A stretch of DNA of 64,000 nt from Epiperipatus broadwayi (GCA_028023455.1 JAQFVV010000063.1:4087081-4151080), one strand, 5' to 3'. Numbered from the stretch's first letter, positions 11,991 through 24,740 are shown. Numbers and translations are program-made. Notes: a model not told the origin generated them from the sequence alone.

Positions 11991-13765
11991 TCTAACAGGG
12001 TATGTTCAAACCCTGTTTCAAAAGGGAATTTTTTGTATCCATGCACAGATATATATGTATAGTTTTAATATTATTTTTTCACATACATATTCAAATTTTT
12101 TTATCTCCAACTAGGTAGATAAAGTGTTAAAATAATCATGAAGGATGAGGGGGTGGGTTGTGCTCTTTTGTTTTATTAAAACACATGTATGCATATTATT
12201 GTAAGGGTGGATGAATGGACACAATTTTTAAAAAATATTTTATTTCCAAGCTGGAGTTTACTACATTTCATTTTATTCATGTGAGAAAGATTGTGATGGT
12301 AAAGAAAAAAGAAAAAAAACTATGTATTGAAATTACATAGATTATTATCTATGGAATGCATTTTAACCAAGTTACTATCTGAAATATTTTAGGAGAAGGA
12401 AAAAGCAAAGAGCGAAAGGAGAAAATAACTTACAGATGTTCAACAGAATTTTTATGGTCTTGAAAAAGGATGCTAAAGGCATTTGCTTTGTTTCATAGAA
12501 GCCGGACTTAGAATGATATATTATAGAGAAGTCCAAGAAGGGAGAGACAAAAATTCTAGGAATTTAGAACATTCGATAATCAATAAAAAGATATAAAATT
12601 TTCAAAATTAAATAATTAAAATTTTCATTTTGTTATGGTTGGAAGGAACATAAAGAAATCCATCATTTGATTGAAGTATTGAATTATTCCATAGAAGGCA
12701 TCAGGTCAATGTTATTTTCTAAAACAAATAGTATATTTGCCAGCTATGAACATATCAGGGTAAAAACTTAAGTGTGTTGGGTTTTGACCCATCCCACTAA
12801 GATATGTAAGCTGCTACAACCAGAAATATTTGCCTACCTTGCATTTGGATTGAAGTCGAAATCAAAACTCAATGCAACATTAGAGAACAAAGCAGATTGG
12901 ATACATCAGGGATCATCAGTTTTAATTGCCATAGCATTGTACAAACTTATCATTACCTTTGTGGATTCATAGTGTCCCCCAGGGAAATTCCAGCAAGTAC
13001 ATATGTTTTCTCATATATATTTGTCATTCCAAATATTAGTGCATTTTGTAGTAATAACCTATAGAGATTTTCATATAGTGACAATTTGATCTATTTTCTT
13101 CGCCATTCACATAATATTCCCATCTGAATGGATTAAATATTATGGGGTTTTTTTTTACATATTTTATTGCTCGATTTATTGATCTATGCAGCATGTGTGC
13201 AGGCTTTTGCTTTTTTTTTCTTTTTGAAAATATTTTAAGTTCAAAATAATATTGTTATCCTTCATGATTTATTAATTGCATTAAATATTAAAGCTGAATT
13301 AAAACATATATATATATATATATCTGTGTTGTTTTTTTATTTCAGGTTTTATATAGAATGCAGGTACATAAATTGGAATAAGTGTAATAATTATTTAGTT
13401 AGAGTACTTGCACCTCTAATTATTGCAGTCCTTAGCATATTTTCCCACTATATTAATAACACCCATCCTGAGTGAGCTAGCCAATAGCCGGGTTATCCAA
13501 TTATTTCTTAGAGTTCTTTTTTTTATATCTTTTCCAGCATAATTCTTATGAGAATAAGATTGGCACTTGGAGTCATAAGTGACGTCCAAATATGTTGGGC
13601 AAGAAATACAAGTAAATATGATTTATTTTAAGAAATATTATTTAAATATCTTTAAGAGAAATATGAAAGGGTATATATTTGCCCTGATAATTGACCATGT
13701 TAAAATCACGCATATGTGCGGACAGCTATATAAATATGATACAGGAAAAAGCCGATTTTGTTATA
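11991..13765 (+). repeat. 3' LTR of Gypsy copy A
   Basis: This LTR aligns along its length with 6065-7905. The first bases are TCTAACAGGG instead of the TG expected at an LTR end, consistent with decay. It ends GATTTTGTTATA followed by ATATATATAT, mirroring the TA run at the 5' flank. It lacks the extra ~60-bp copy present in the 5' LTR. Confidence 0.88.
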
Positions 13766-15379
13766 ATATATATATCAATACAATATTTTTAATGGATGTT
13801 TAGATGAAAATCTTGAATATGTGGAGTTATCCATTTAAATCACTGTATTTAGAAAGCACTTAACCTAAAACTGCCCCAGGCCAAGAATCAAAGGAAAGTG
13901 ACAGTCTGGTGCATTTAAAAGGAGAATATATATATATATTGTAGTGGGAACTGCCTTCAAAATAAAGAAAATATAAATAAAATAAATGCTTGTTTATGGG
14001 AAAATGATTAATTGAGTATCAATGATGGCCAGCGGTTGACTACATACTTGGTTGTGACTATAACTAAAAAAGGCTACCCTAATTGATAATAGCCACAGAT
14101 AATGATCAAACTCAAGATTACACAATCATCATGCACATCCAGTCATACTTCCTGATCATTATCCATTCCACATTTACAATATTATTCTGATATAAATATT
14201 AAAATAATACATTGGAATGTTATCTCAGAAAATTTAATGAAAAACTATTCTTAACTATAATAAATTATTGCATACAACAGAAAATAAATAATATGACCCT
14301 TTTTTATTTTCATATTTACACAATCAAAATAATGAAATATGGAATATACATGACTGGACTGAAAATAATTTAAAATTACTGTTTTTAGTCTATTATATCC
14401 CCAAATTTAACTATATCCAAGAAAAACATATATTAATTTTTACTTGAATATTATAATTCAAATTATTATCCATTCAATTAAATTATTCTAAAAGTTCTTA
14501 CCAAATTTATCTTATTTTTGTTTTCTGTTGAGGTCAATACTTTTGGACAGTAATATCAATTTAAAATTGATATCTCTGGCAATAAAGAATATATCTTCAT
14601 AGTCTCATGTCTATTTTTATTTTTTTCCAAAGGTGATATTTTTTTTTTTCTAGTTATGATTTATAATTAAGGAAATAAAAGATGTTTAAAATGTGTACAT
14701 ACTTCTTTTCCTTCGTGATCTGTAGTTGATTTCTAAATTTATTTATTCATTTAATTATTCAGTTTTATTAGTGTCTGAAAATACAATCCAGCTTTAGTTA
14801 GATATATTTAGACATTATACATTATTATTAGAACATTAGCATAATTCCTTGAAGAAAATTCCCAGAAAGATGACACTCCAATTAAAATTTTACCCCATCG
14901 TTATAAATATATAAGAATCTAATCATTTTCATAGCTCTAATTTTATAAGCAGCGTGAAGAAAATAAAATTGATCTCTACAATTTTTATAGCAGACAATTT
15001 TTTTTTCTATGTCTGACAATCATTCAAATACTATAGCAATCTGTGGAATGTTTGAATTAAGCATACTTAATATGTTTGAAAATGATTTTATTTTACTTTT
15101 GAAATATTTTTTTAGAAATAAACAAAGGCATAACCATTTCATTTTTTACAAATTATTTTGTTTTCAACTTGTTGATATATTACAATTTGCTTTAAAGGTA
15201 AATAAATAAACATTTTAACAGAGTTTTAAAACACGATAACTTTTTTATATTTATTTTGTAACAGTCATACATGTGACCTATGTCAGAGAGGTTACATTAT
15301 TATTTGTTAGTAGAAAATTAACAAATTTTTAAAAACAATAAGTACCTTAAAGGAATAATCCATAACTTTAATTCTTCAA

Positions 15380-15520
15380 AAAAAAAAAAAAAAAGGAAAC
15401 AAAGAAAATTGTGTAAGTCATCGAGATTGGCGCAATATTATTGAGTTAATAAGTAACATACAAACAATGAAATAAACATTTCAAATTTATATATATAAGG
15501 GTAAAGGAATGGATAAAGAA
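15380..15520. repeat. Dispersed repeat, member 1 (GATTGGCGCAATATT core)
   Basis: The segment has a poly-A run followed by GAGATTGGCGCAATATTATT, GAGTTAATAAGTA and an imperfect GGTAAAGGAATGGATAAA tail. The same order of blocks occurs at 16105-16240 and partly at 24640-24740. It is probably the eroded end of an unidentified transposon family. Confidence 0.5.
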
Positions 15521-16104
15521 CAAATGCTAAAGGATAATGGATTACTAGCAACTTATGCACAATACATTTGCCTTTAATTTATATTTCTGAATTGAGTTGA
15601 CTGAATTTCTTATTAAAATATTTGAATTATACTGTAACACCTATTGCTGACACTAATTTTTATATGTAATTCCTTTAACATATTTATAATATTTAGAAGC
15701 ATATAAAATCAATTCCTTAGATTTGGCCGTGTGCTTAATAAATTAACAATCTTTTAACTGCTTTATAAATTACTTTAAACAATATAAAAAATTATCCATT
15801 ACAATATTTTAAATGATTCTTCAGATACATTTTATTAGCTTTATATATATAAATTTGAAAGTTTGTTTATTTGATATTTAATAATTCCCCAAGTTTTGCG
15901 CAATATTTGGGGAATTATTTTATCCCAGTGAACTAATATAATTTTCAAATTTACTAGAAAATATTCTTTTTAGATGATGGAAAAATTCTCTAGAAGTAAC
16001 TTAGTACAAACTTTCAAATTCTGTCTCTGCAACTTTGCCTGCATTAGAAGTAAATTTCTATTTTTTTTTTTTTTAAACAAGTATCATAAAGCAAAAATCT
16101 ACAG

Positions 16105-16240
16105 CCTACATAATTTTCAAAAAAAAAAAAAAGGAAAGAAACTCTTGCAAGATTCTTCAAGATTGATGCAATATTTTTGAGGTATTAAGTAGCAAGCAAA
16201 CAAATTTTCAAATTGATATGTATAATGAATGGATAAATAG
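16105..16240. repeat. Dispersed repeat, member 2
   Basis: The segment has a poly-A run, then CAAGATTGATGCAATATTTT, GAGGTATTAAGTAGCAAGCA and ATGAATGGATAAATAG, colinear with member 1 about 730 bp upstream. There is no coding potential. Confidence 0.5.
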
Positions 16241-16880
16241 ATAATAAAATCTAATGCACTCTATTTTAGGTGTTTAATGAAAATAATGATTTGCATCTGA
16301 AGTGATTCATGAAAATGACATAAAATCCATTAATCAAAACAATTTTATTGGATAAACAATTCATCAGAAATACTTACAAACATTTCACTAATAAACAATC
16401 ATTATAAACCTGATGTATATAAATAAATTCAAACATTTATACTGAAGCTTGATTAATATATCAAACTTGTACATTAGTAGATATAGATTGTTTATAAATA
16501 ATAATACTAAATTTCATTTATAATGATAAGTAATAAATATCTTATAAAAAATATTATGCTTTGAAATAAATGTTTGGATGTACCAATATGTATAACAATT
16601 CTAAGAATTGTTAATTGGTGACTAAATAAAGAAAGGATACTAACAAAATGACGTACAATAAAAACAACTGGTCTATCAAGATGAAGTTTTCAGATCAACT
16701 CAATATATATATATATGATTTAGATCTATTAATTTCATATGATGCTTCAAATGTCACAATAAATTATATTATTACAATTGCATAAAAATACATTAAATTT
16801 ATTACTCACATACATACATATATAGTAATATAGTCAAAATAATGTTTGAGAGCTAGAAACAACATTATATGCATATCCAA

Positions 16881-17746
16881 AATAAGAGTCATAGATCACA
16901 TGACCCAATTCTCTTAAGCTTCTAAGATATAATCAATGAGGATTGTCAATTCCTCAACAAGCTTTGTGATAAATGCTTAGCCAGAGCCAGCATTTAAAAT
17001 ATCTGTCATGATCCCCCCCAAACCTCTGACCATGGTTTCATGCTTTGGCACTCTTCAGAGAGGTGCTAGGGTAGGTTCAGACACTAGATCTAAAAATGCC
17101 AACCCAAAGCCAGCATTTATCTAGGTTATCTATTGAGAGGAAAATCTGAAAATTTCAGACACCTACATGTCTTCAAACCCAGCTATCCAACTCAAATAGC
17201 TACATGGGGCTGAGAGAAACCATGGTCAGAGGTTTGGTGGGGGGGGGTTGTCAGAGATACTTTAAATGCTGGCTCTGGCTAAGCATTTATCATGAAGCTT
17301 GTTGAGGAATTGGAAATCCTCATTGATTATATCTTACAAGCTTAAGAGAGTTGGATCATGTGATCTATGACTCTTATTTTGACTATTTATAATCTCTGCC
17401 TTAAATCGTATGCAATGTTATATTGCTAAGACTACTAATATATGGTATGGCTGAATATCTCTCAGCCCCATATAGTTATTTGAGTTGGATAGCTGGGTTT
17501 GAAGACATGTAGGTGTCTGAAAATTTCAGATTTTCCTCTCAATAGATAACCTAGATAAATGCTGGCTTTGGGTTGGTATTTTTAGATCTAGTGTCTGAAC
17601 CTATCCTACCACCTCTCTGAGGAGTGCCAAAGCATGAAACCATAGTTAGAAGTTTGGGGGGGGTCATGACAGAGATATTTTAAATGCTGGCTCTGGCTAA
17701 GCATTTATCACAAAGCTTGTTGAGGAATTGGTTATCCTCATTGATT
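16881..17746. mobile_element. Complex foldback element
   Basis: A left arm (about 16881-17215) contains AATAAGAGTCATAGATCACA, GCCAGAGCCAGCATTTA and CCCAGCTATCCAACTC. An inverted partial copy follows (about 17216-17380, ending GACTCTTATTTT). A second, nearly full inverted copy lies at about 17456-17746 (GAGTTGGATAGCTGGG ... GAGGAATTGGTTATCCTCAT). The arrangement is therefore arm, inverted terminal module, short linker, inverted arm. There is no ORF. This is the same architecture as the 4.68-5.71 kb element although the sequences differ. I interpret it as a non-autonomous foldback DNA element. Confidence 0.75.
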
Positions 17747-17808
17747 ATTATATACATATGTTCTAATAATTATATTTATAAAGTGCATACTCCTTACTTA
17801 AAGTAATA

Positions 17809-17958
17809 TTTATTAAGGCTATAACTTTAAGACTATGCGCCTGAAAATACAACTGTAAGGACCTCTTGTCTTGCAAATAAATCTTGTGTTAAAGATTTGC
17901 AGAGGTCCCTACAGTCGTTTTTTCAGGCTCATAGTCTTAAGGTTATAGCCTTAATAAA
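17809..17958. mobile_element. Short foldback/MITE-like hairpin
   Basis: Arms of about 70 bp lie at 17811-17882 and 17890-17958. The left begins TATTAAGGCTATAACTTTAA and the right ends TTAAGGTTATAGCCTTAATA. They pair with few mismatches around a very short loop. The size and lack of coding capacity fit a MITE-like element. Confidence 0.7.
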
Positions 17959-18107
17959 TAATACATATGTTCTCTGTCTCTCAATATATATATATATATA
18001 TTTGTAATTGGATTATTCTATTTTGCATTAAATTAAATATATCATAAGCATAGACATACTATGTAATTGTATAAAAAAACCTGTAGTGTCTTTATAAAAC
18101 CTCTTGT

Positions 18108-18170
18108 CCACATCAATCTATTGTTTATAGACATTTTGTTTTTTAAAAAATGCAAAATAGATTGATGTGA
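18108..18170. repeat. Small inverted repeat
   Basis: CCACATCAATCTATT at 18108-18122 is inverted at about 18156-18169 as ATAGATTGATGTG, with a T/A-rich loop. It could be a hairpin or the remnant of a small element. Confidence 0.45.
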
Positions 18171-21100
18171 ATAGATTAAAAACATATGTATTACATATGT
18201 GAGTTGAAAATATAATTATATATACTATCATATGCACATGTCATCATTTATAGTTTCCTTTATAGTTTATGTAACTAAATAAAGAAACAATAAAAGGTCT
18301 TATGTTTAATAAATGTATTTATTAATTTGGATAAATGTTGTGATTGGAAACTTATTAAATAAAAAATGAAATATACTTACTAAGTTATATCAAATGATAA
18401 TAATGCCATATTAGGATTAAAAAAAAGATATATCTTCACAAGCTAGAGTTTAAAAAAAGAAAGTCTCATTTTTCTTTGTTGGTTGCCAGGTGATTAAAAA
18501 AAAACAAGCTCAGAAGGAAATATATGTACTGAGCTGCCCACCTTCTTTATTTTTATAGTAATAACAATAGAAATATATTTTTCTTCCCTTATTAATAAAC
18601 TAACCTATCTGTGAAGGTTTCTGGTCCCTCGGGTAGAGTGAGCAATATCATTGGCAGCAAGCTACCAATAATATAAATACTCGACTACTAAACTAAACAC
18701 TGTCCAACCAAACATTTTATTTATTTTGAGGTAATCCCTTTAGGCGCCAGTTAATCACAGAGTAATTAACATGTTTTGTCGACCAGCAACGAATCTAGTA
18801 CCTGAAATACTAGCTAGCTCATCGAGCTGTAACTGTCTTTAAAAAAATCTCCACCCACTCTAAAATTCTATTTTTTAATAATAATACAGATTTACTGTAT
18901 GATAAATTTTAGGTGTCATTCAAAAAAAAAATTCTTATTTTTAAAAAAATATATACACCCTACTCTTTTAGTTTTAATTTAATCTCTTCTCAATAACAAT
19001 TAGATCTTTCAATTCCTGCTTTATTAAACATATTATCTCATCATAAATGTGTATGTTCGTTTATCAACATAAATATTTCAATGACAATTTAAATCTCGCT
19101 TTTTTCGTTAAATAATCATTTGGTCTTATAATACAACCATACACATGCTTTCATTTTAATAAATATGTTAATACATTATAAAAAAACAAAAAAAAACATT
19201 ATAAAAAAACAAGACTGAACATATTGAATTAAAATTCACACATACACACAATGAATAATTCTGAATAAAGTTGAACAATAGAGCCAATTTAATTTATGTC
19301 CTAAAGATAATAGTTCATAAAATTAAAAGTGTTATTTATTTATCTATCACGGCTTAGAGATCAAGAATTGGAGAATAGGAATAATGAAACATTACCTAGG
19401 ATTTGAATCTGACTTGATGTAAGTACGGCAAAATGTAATTTCTGTAGACTGGTTAGCGCTAAACTCCATGTAAATCTTTCCTTAATTTGCGAATATGACA
19501 CTCATGGATCTCAGCATGGACACTTCGCTGTTCCTTTGACTTTACCTGAACATGTTTGCTCTTCAAACTATCTGCTGATGGTGCTGCAGAGAAGGTTTCA
19601 GCCTGCTGCATGATGCGATGGATTCAGCAATGCATCATTTTATCCGAATAGTAATTTATACAGTTTTGTTTTGATTCTTTGATTCTAAATCTTTATTTTG
19701 ACTAAAATTTATTAATTTTGAATTGAATGATTTTAAATGAATTTATGAATTTTAATTCTATAAATATTTGAAATATTTTTTTTTAAAAAATGAGAAAATG
19801 GAATGTAGAAAAAGAAAGATTTAACAATACAAAGTTGTTTTTTTTCTTTTTAATCCAGCGCTTATCTTGTGGACTCATTGTACATTTGACTTCACTCTGA
19901 TTGGGCTTCTATTTTTTTTTTATTCAAAATTTTTATACATGCACACATTTAATTTTTTTATTATAAGACAAAACACACTCCATTTTTTTTATTACATTTA
20001 TTACGAATTAATTAAAAGTAATATTAAATCTTTTTTTTTTTCTAAAATCTTACCATCCTTTTAAAATCGTTTATTTTTTTTCTTTAACAATAAACCCCCC
20101 TACCCTAATCTTTTGTTTTTTTAATTTTTTCTTTTTTTCAACTTTTAAAACTTTTATTTTACTTTAATTTTCCCATTTTATTTTTAAAGACGAAATTTAC
20201 TAAATATTTTTACTTTTAAAGAGTACTACACATTCAGTCACAATGTACCTCGGTACAGTACATTTTTCTTTAAAACATGTTTAAGTTTCACATGATTTTA
20301 TCAGTACACTTTGGATTTGTAGCAAAGCAATGACATACTGTGAATAGAGAATTATATAGGAAGGAAAGAACACAAACTTTCCATCTTTTAATATCTATGA
20401 TTTAAATGGAATGATTAACAACAAATGTTATGTCAACTGCTATGGAGCTCAGACCATTAAATTTACCATGGATTGTACCATTGACAAGAAAAATAATTGG
20501 ATATCACTTAATGATTACCATGTTTTTGAATTCTTATTATACTGTTTTAGGTAATCTTGGAGTTTTATACACTTTTATATACTCTATTTACAAATATATA
20601 TGATTAACTAAATCATGCTTCTTTTTCTTAATTCAACAAGAAATGTGTTAGAAAATTCGATTTTATTTCCTGGTTAATCTTCCGCTAAGCATGCGACATA
20701 TACATGTAATATCAGAGTGAATTATGACTTGTGGCAGTTTTTTTTCTGGGTACCAGTGCTGGATGATGTCCGTAATGCATCTGCCATATATAGGCAGTTA
20801 ATGGAGATTAAACTGTCTCAATTCTTGCATCAACTTTCTTATATGGAGATTTATTACTTAATCAGATGTATTGGCATTTGTAAATGAGAAACTCTAAAAG
20901 GAGGATTGATAGCTGGCACTTAATACATAGCCTTAATAAACAAATAAGCAAAGATTAGAATTACATAATTTGTTTATTAATTCTATTCGATGACAGACTA
21001 TTACCATTAACATATAACATAACCTATATATATAGATAACATTAATATTTAAAAGTTATAAATAACCATATTAATATTGAATATTAACTTGGGTCTAAAG

Positions 21101-22124
21101 TCTTTTTTAATTCTAAATACTAGCTCAGTTCATGTATTCAGATTTTGTCTGTTTAGTTAAAATCAGAAAATGAATATACAGTTCTTATTTATCTTACCCA
21201 AACTTTCTGTGGAGATATAGGTATACCATTACCATGTATTTTCTTCCTGCAAAATTAATTCAGTACAGTTGGAGTAAATTTATTTTTACTAGCTTGTTTG
21301 GGATCTAAGTCTTATGTAGGCATGGCATCAGGATTAAAACATTCTTTGGACTTCAGACAAGAAAGATAGTATTGATGACTATCCATTTCAATGCATTTGA
21401 TTAAGTTTAAATGCAAAGGTAATGACAAAGATACAGCTATAAATTTTCCTTCAGCTTTAAAATTGCTATTTCAGAAGCAGCATAAGAATAAAATAAGAAT
21501 ACGAACAAGAATAACAATACTCACTCTGCCAGTCACCCTTTCTTTTTATATCCAAAAATCTGAGTCCACCACACAAGTCCTGCTTACACTTTTTTTTATC
21601 ATGCCCAGATTTGACTTATCCCCAACTTTATTTCTTTTCTACTAGATTTACTTACCCCCAACTTTAATTCTTTTCTATCATTAACTTTCACATTTTTTTA
21701 TTTACTAAGTTCATCTTAACAATCAATTTTGATCAAATATCACACTTATTCTGTTTTAATTACAATTAATTGCATTTTTCCGATTTTATTTTTATCAGAA
21801 AAATAAAATCTGCAAGTACTTTTTTCTTTTCCCTAGGATAATTACATATATTTAATAAAAAAAATTTAATTTTATATTTTTATATATTTTTAAATATAAT
21901 CTTTTAACAATCCTAGTTTAGATTAATGCCAGTATACATTATACTTAAAATAATGGTATAATACTTCCACTGTTGAGTGAAAGAATAAAAAAGATGGTTC
22001 GGCCAATTTTTTTCCTCTAAAAAAATTTCAAAATGCATTATTTTATTTCAGTTGGTTCCACTTGCTTCTTTCTACTGTGCTTATTAGCATGAGTTTATAC
22101 TTATAATTATCATAAGCTTTTCCT
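18171..22124. other. AT-rich non-coding sequence; islands of higher GC at 18.6-18.9, 19.35-19.65 and 20.7-20.95 kb
   Basis: No protein domain or RNA gene is recognised. A stop-to-stop open frame of about 60 codons (about 20361-20549) contains NNKCYVNCYGAQTIK and ends at a GTAATC that could be a splice donor. Frames of this length are expected by chance in this composition. T-rich tracts dominate 19.9-20.2 kb and 21.5-21.8 kb. Confidence 0.4.
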
Positions 22125-23116
22125 ATAGGGTTTGAGCAACTGGGCATTATAAGTGCCCTTTCCTCCTCTTTCATTGTATATAGTGATACATTTGAATCTT
22201 TTTGTTAGATGATTTGGTAAGCACCATCATACAAGTCTTGAAATTTCTTTAAAAAATGTTTCTTCAGTTGACTAATGGGCATACTTGGACACACACCCTA
22301 TTCTCTTTTTGAAAGTTATATGTGGTATCATCCTATGTTTTCTTTGCTTCATTCTCTGCTTCAATTTATATGTTGCTTTCCATTGATTTGCTATCCCATC
22401 AGTATGCTGAGATGTAGTGGGCAGTTTACTGGGATGCTAGGTGACTAAAATGCAATCTGATGGGTGCAAATCCAGTGGACTCATTAGTAGTTCAATTAAT
22501 ATAGCTAATAACCTGAGGCAGCTGTTTTACCAATCCTTTATAGTTAGATGTTATATACACCCAAAATAATGATCCTAATTCCTTCATAAATTCATTCACA
22601 TAGGTTGTATTGCAGATTACTTATAGAGGACAGGATATGGATAATCCCATCTTCTCCATTGGTAGATACAAATGAAGTATTGTGATCAGTTATGATAGCC
22701 ATGGATTTTCTTACTAAGTGCAAATGCTGTGATTCGAATACTTTTTTAGTATTTTGAGCAATTGCCTGATATATACTATATGCCTCCACATGGCCAATAA
22801 ATATTTCATCCTTCAAAATGGAGGCAAAGATCCATAAAAGTCGATTGATTTTCTGAGAGGGATAATGGGTTTAATAGTTTTCATAAGACTTATTTATAGA
22901 TTTTGATCCTTGATAACTCTTACAGCTATTTAATATGGACATAACCTTAGATCTCATCTTTGGCCTGTAGAACCAGATTTTTAAGAGTTTTTCAACTTTG
23001 GTTGCCCTGTAATGCCCATATAAACAATATGTATACATAATTAGCTCATTCTGCTGATTCTCTAGCATAACAATTCTCCAATTATTCTCCTGAACATTAG
23101 CCAAATATAGTAGCAC
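22125..23116 (-). pseudogene. int: Integrase fragment (copy C)
   Basis: The N-terminal zinc-finger region is partly visible in 23116-22871 (YGHYRATKVEKLLKIWFYR followed by a Cys near SCKSYQ). The catalytic core piece lies in 22816-22592 (ITDHNTSFVS, equivalent to LSDHGTPFIS in copy B). A C-terminal piece lies near 22330-22125, where LKKFQDLYDG corresponds to CKKFCSLYEQ. It is broken by stops and frame changes. A purine-rich run on the minus strand near 22010-22020 could be the decayed polypurine tract. Confidence 0.75.
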
Positions 23117-23260
23117 TTTTTCTCTTAACTGATGTCATCCTTACAGGTCTTTGATGGTCTTCTTTCACTGCATCATTACATTCCCCTTCTCTAACTAACC
23201 AATAATTTCTTGATATCTAGGATTCTGTCTGTTCAATAAATGCTTTAAATCTTTCTTTAC

Positions 23261-23790
23261 TTATGCATCCATGCCCAGCTCAATTGCAGCCAGACACACA
23301 TCTTTCATCTGTAGGTGACTTGAACTAGTGGGATCTGGATTACAATATATGTTGGCCACTACATTTTCCAATCTCTTACAATATTGAAGGGCATAATTAA
23401 ATTTTTGCAGAAACAGGTTCCAGCAGATCAACTGACTATTTGTCAAATAGCTGTGATTGAAAAATTCCAGGTTCTTGTAGTCCATAATAATGCTCACCTC
23501 TGACCCCTAGAGGAACTGCCAAAACCTCTGAAATATCAAGTTTCTTTCTCAGAGACTGAACAATTAATTTCAGGAGCTTTCAAGGATCTGCTAATAAAGA
23601 TTAGCATCCCTGGACTGCCATCATCCTGAGTAACAATATAGCTCCCAGTCTATATCCACTATTGTCTGTTAACATGATAAATGGTTTTTTGAAATCATGT
23701 TATGCCAACATCACTTGTTGAATTTTCTCCTTAATGCCTTCAAACGTTATATTCTGATCTGGTGTTCACTTCCAGGGCATGTCCGTGCAC
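23261..23790 (-). pseudogene. pol: RNase H fragment (copy C)
   Basis: This is the RNase H domain remnant following the copy C RT. The start of the domain is recognisable as FKKPFIMLTDNSGYRLGA (near 23690-23640), including the conserved Asp of TDNSGY. The later part is in the ORF 23497-23261 with IIMDYKNLEFFNHSYLTNSQ and the end motif VANIYCNPDP, equivalent to ADALSRNP in copy B. Intervening frames contain stops. Confidence 0.83.
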
Positions 23791-23795
23791 AACAA

Positions 23796-24440
23796 TTATA
23801 ACAGTGATTTCATGTCTGCTGCAAAATTTTTATAGAATTTATTATAAAAATTACACAATCCTAGAAATTCCCTAACCTGTTTTGTGCAGGGTATGTTAAA
23901 ATCTTTTTTTGCTTGGATTTTCTTCAAGTGGGGTTGAGTACCCCTACTATAGACCAGATGTTCTAAAAAACTCACTTCTTCTGAGGCTATATGGCTCTTC
24001 TGAAAATTAATTTGGATACCTTTGTTTTCACATTGTAGGAAAAACATTTGTAAATGTTAGAGGTGTTCTGTCATATTGTTGGGTGCTATGATCAAATCAT
24101 CCATATAAATGGTAACTAAGCTCTTAATGTCTGGTGATAATACCCAGTCCAAAGACTTCCAAAGCACTGCTCTTTTTTAACCCAAAAGAGCATTCTATTG
24201 AACTGGTATGGAATCGTATTGTTCTGAAAAGCTGTATATTGATAATCAGTAGAATGTAATCTTATCTTTCAATAACTGGTAGTCAAATGTGAAAAAACAG
24301 TTTTCCTTTAAATTTGGTCAGGAATTCATTAATGTGTGGAGGTATATTATGGTTAGACAAGGTAATCCTGTTCATTTGCCTAGTATCCAAACAAGTTGCA
24401 CAGATTTGTCTTTTTTTTTTATAATCACCAGATGATTTTT
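23796..24440 (-). pseudogene. pol: Reverse transcriptase fragment (copy C)
   Basis: This is a remnant of a Gypsy-type RT. Upstream in the gene, a VIIKKKDKS-type fingers motif lies near 24395-24435. The palm catalytic motif TIYMDDLIIA (near 24085-24115) is intact in sequence. It is followed by the thumb region in the ORF 24047-23796 (QINFQKSHIASEEVSFLEHL, then EFLGLCNFYNKFYKNFA). A PFGL-like block with extra lysines precedes the palm. Stops separate the pieces, including one just after the palm motif, so no functional enzyme is encoded. Confidence 0.87.
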
Positions 24441-24639
24441 ATATGGTGATGAACCTTACTTTATTGAAAAGTATACTTTTTGTTTAAAAATTTCAATTCT
24501 GTGATCTTTTAATCGGTGCTGCTTTTTTTGGGGGGTTTTATGATGTCATCAAAAACAGTTACAATATAGATTTTCTATGGATTTTTATATTGCAAATTAC
24601 ATTTTTTTTTTTCAAAACAAGGCAAAAATTTATATGTTA

Positions 24640-24740
24640 GTAAAATTCTATACAAAAACGAAAACTATGTAAGATTTTCCAAGATTGGTGCAATATTTGT
24701 TGAGTTATCGAGTCATTTTGTAATTGGTGATAAATGAAAG
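24640..24740. repeat. Dispersed repeat, member 3
   Basis: TTCCAAGATTGGTGCAATAT at about 24676-24695, followed by GAGTTATCGAGT, matches members at 15.4 and 16.1 kb. It lies just upstream (in minus-strand sense) of the copy C pol remnant. Confidence 0.45.

Larger units (their letters stand above)
6065..13765 (+). mobile_element. Degenerate Ty3/Gypsy LTR retrotransposon, copy A
   Basis: Two long related LTRs (6065-7905 and 11991-13765) enclose remnants of gag, protease, RT-RNase H and integrase in that order, which is Ty3/Gypsy (Metaviridae) order. Every coding block is broken by stops and frameshifts. Both element ends sit in TA runs (ATATAT on the left, ATATATAT on the right), consistent with a target duplication inside a (TA)n tract. 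The LTRs differ from each other at many positions, so this copy is clearly older than copy B at 50-60 kb. It belongs to a related but distinct subfamily: the LTR 3' ends and pol motifs align with copy B. Confidence 0.92.
13766..16880. other. AT-rich non-coding sequence with degenerate repeats
   Basis: No gene is recognised. A (TA)n run near 13926-13939 is followed by TGTAGTGGGAACTGCC, which resembles an LTR start after TA as seen elsewhere here, but I could not find a matching right end. Two related segments, about 15380-15520 and 16105-16240, share an A-run followed by a variant of CAAGATTGGTGCAATATTT and AAT-rich sequence. A third relative lies at 24640-24740. Confidence 0.5.
22125..24440 (-). 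mobile_element. Minus-strand Ty3/Gypsy pol remnant, copy C
   Basis: Read on the minus strand, RT, RNase H and integrase blocks occur in order from about 24440 down to 22125. Motifs closely match copies A and B (for example HSYLTNSQLICWNLFLQKFNY against HSYLTNSQLVRWSLYLQEYNY, differing only by substitution). No gag, protease or LTR pair was recognised, so this is a fragment. Reading frames are broken repeatedly. Confidence 0.88.
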
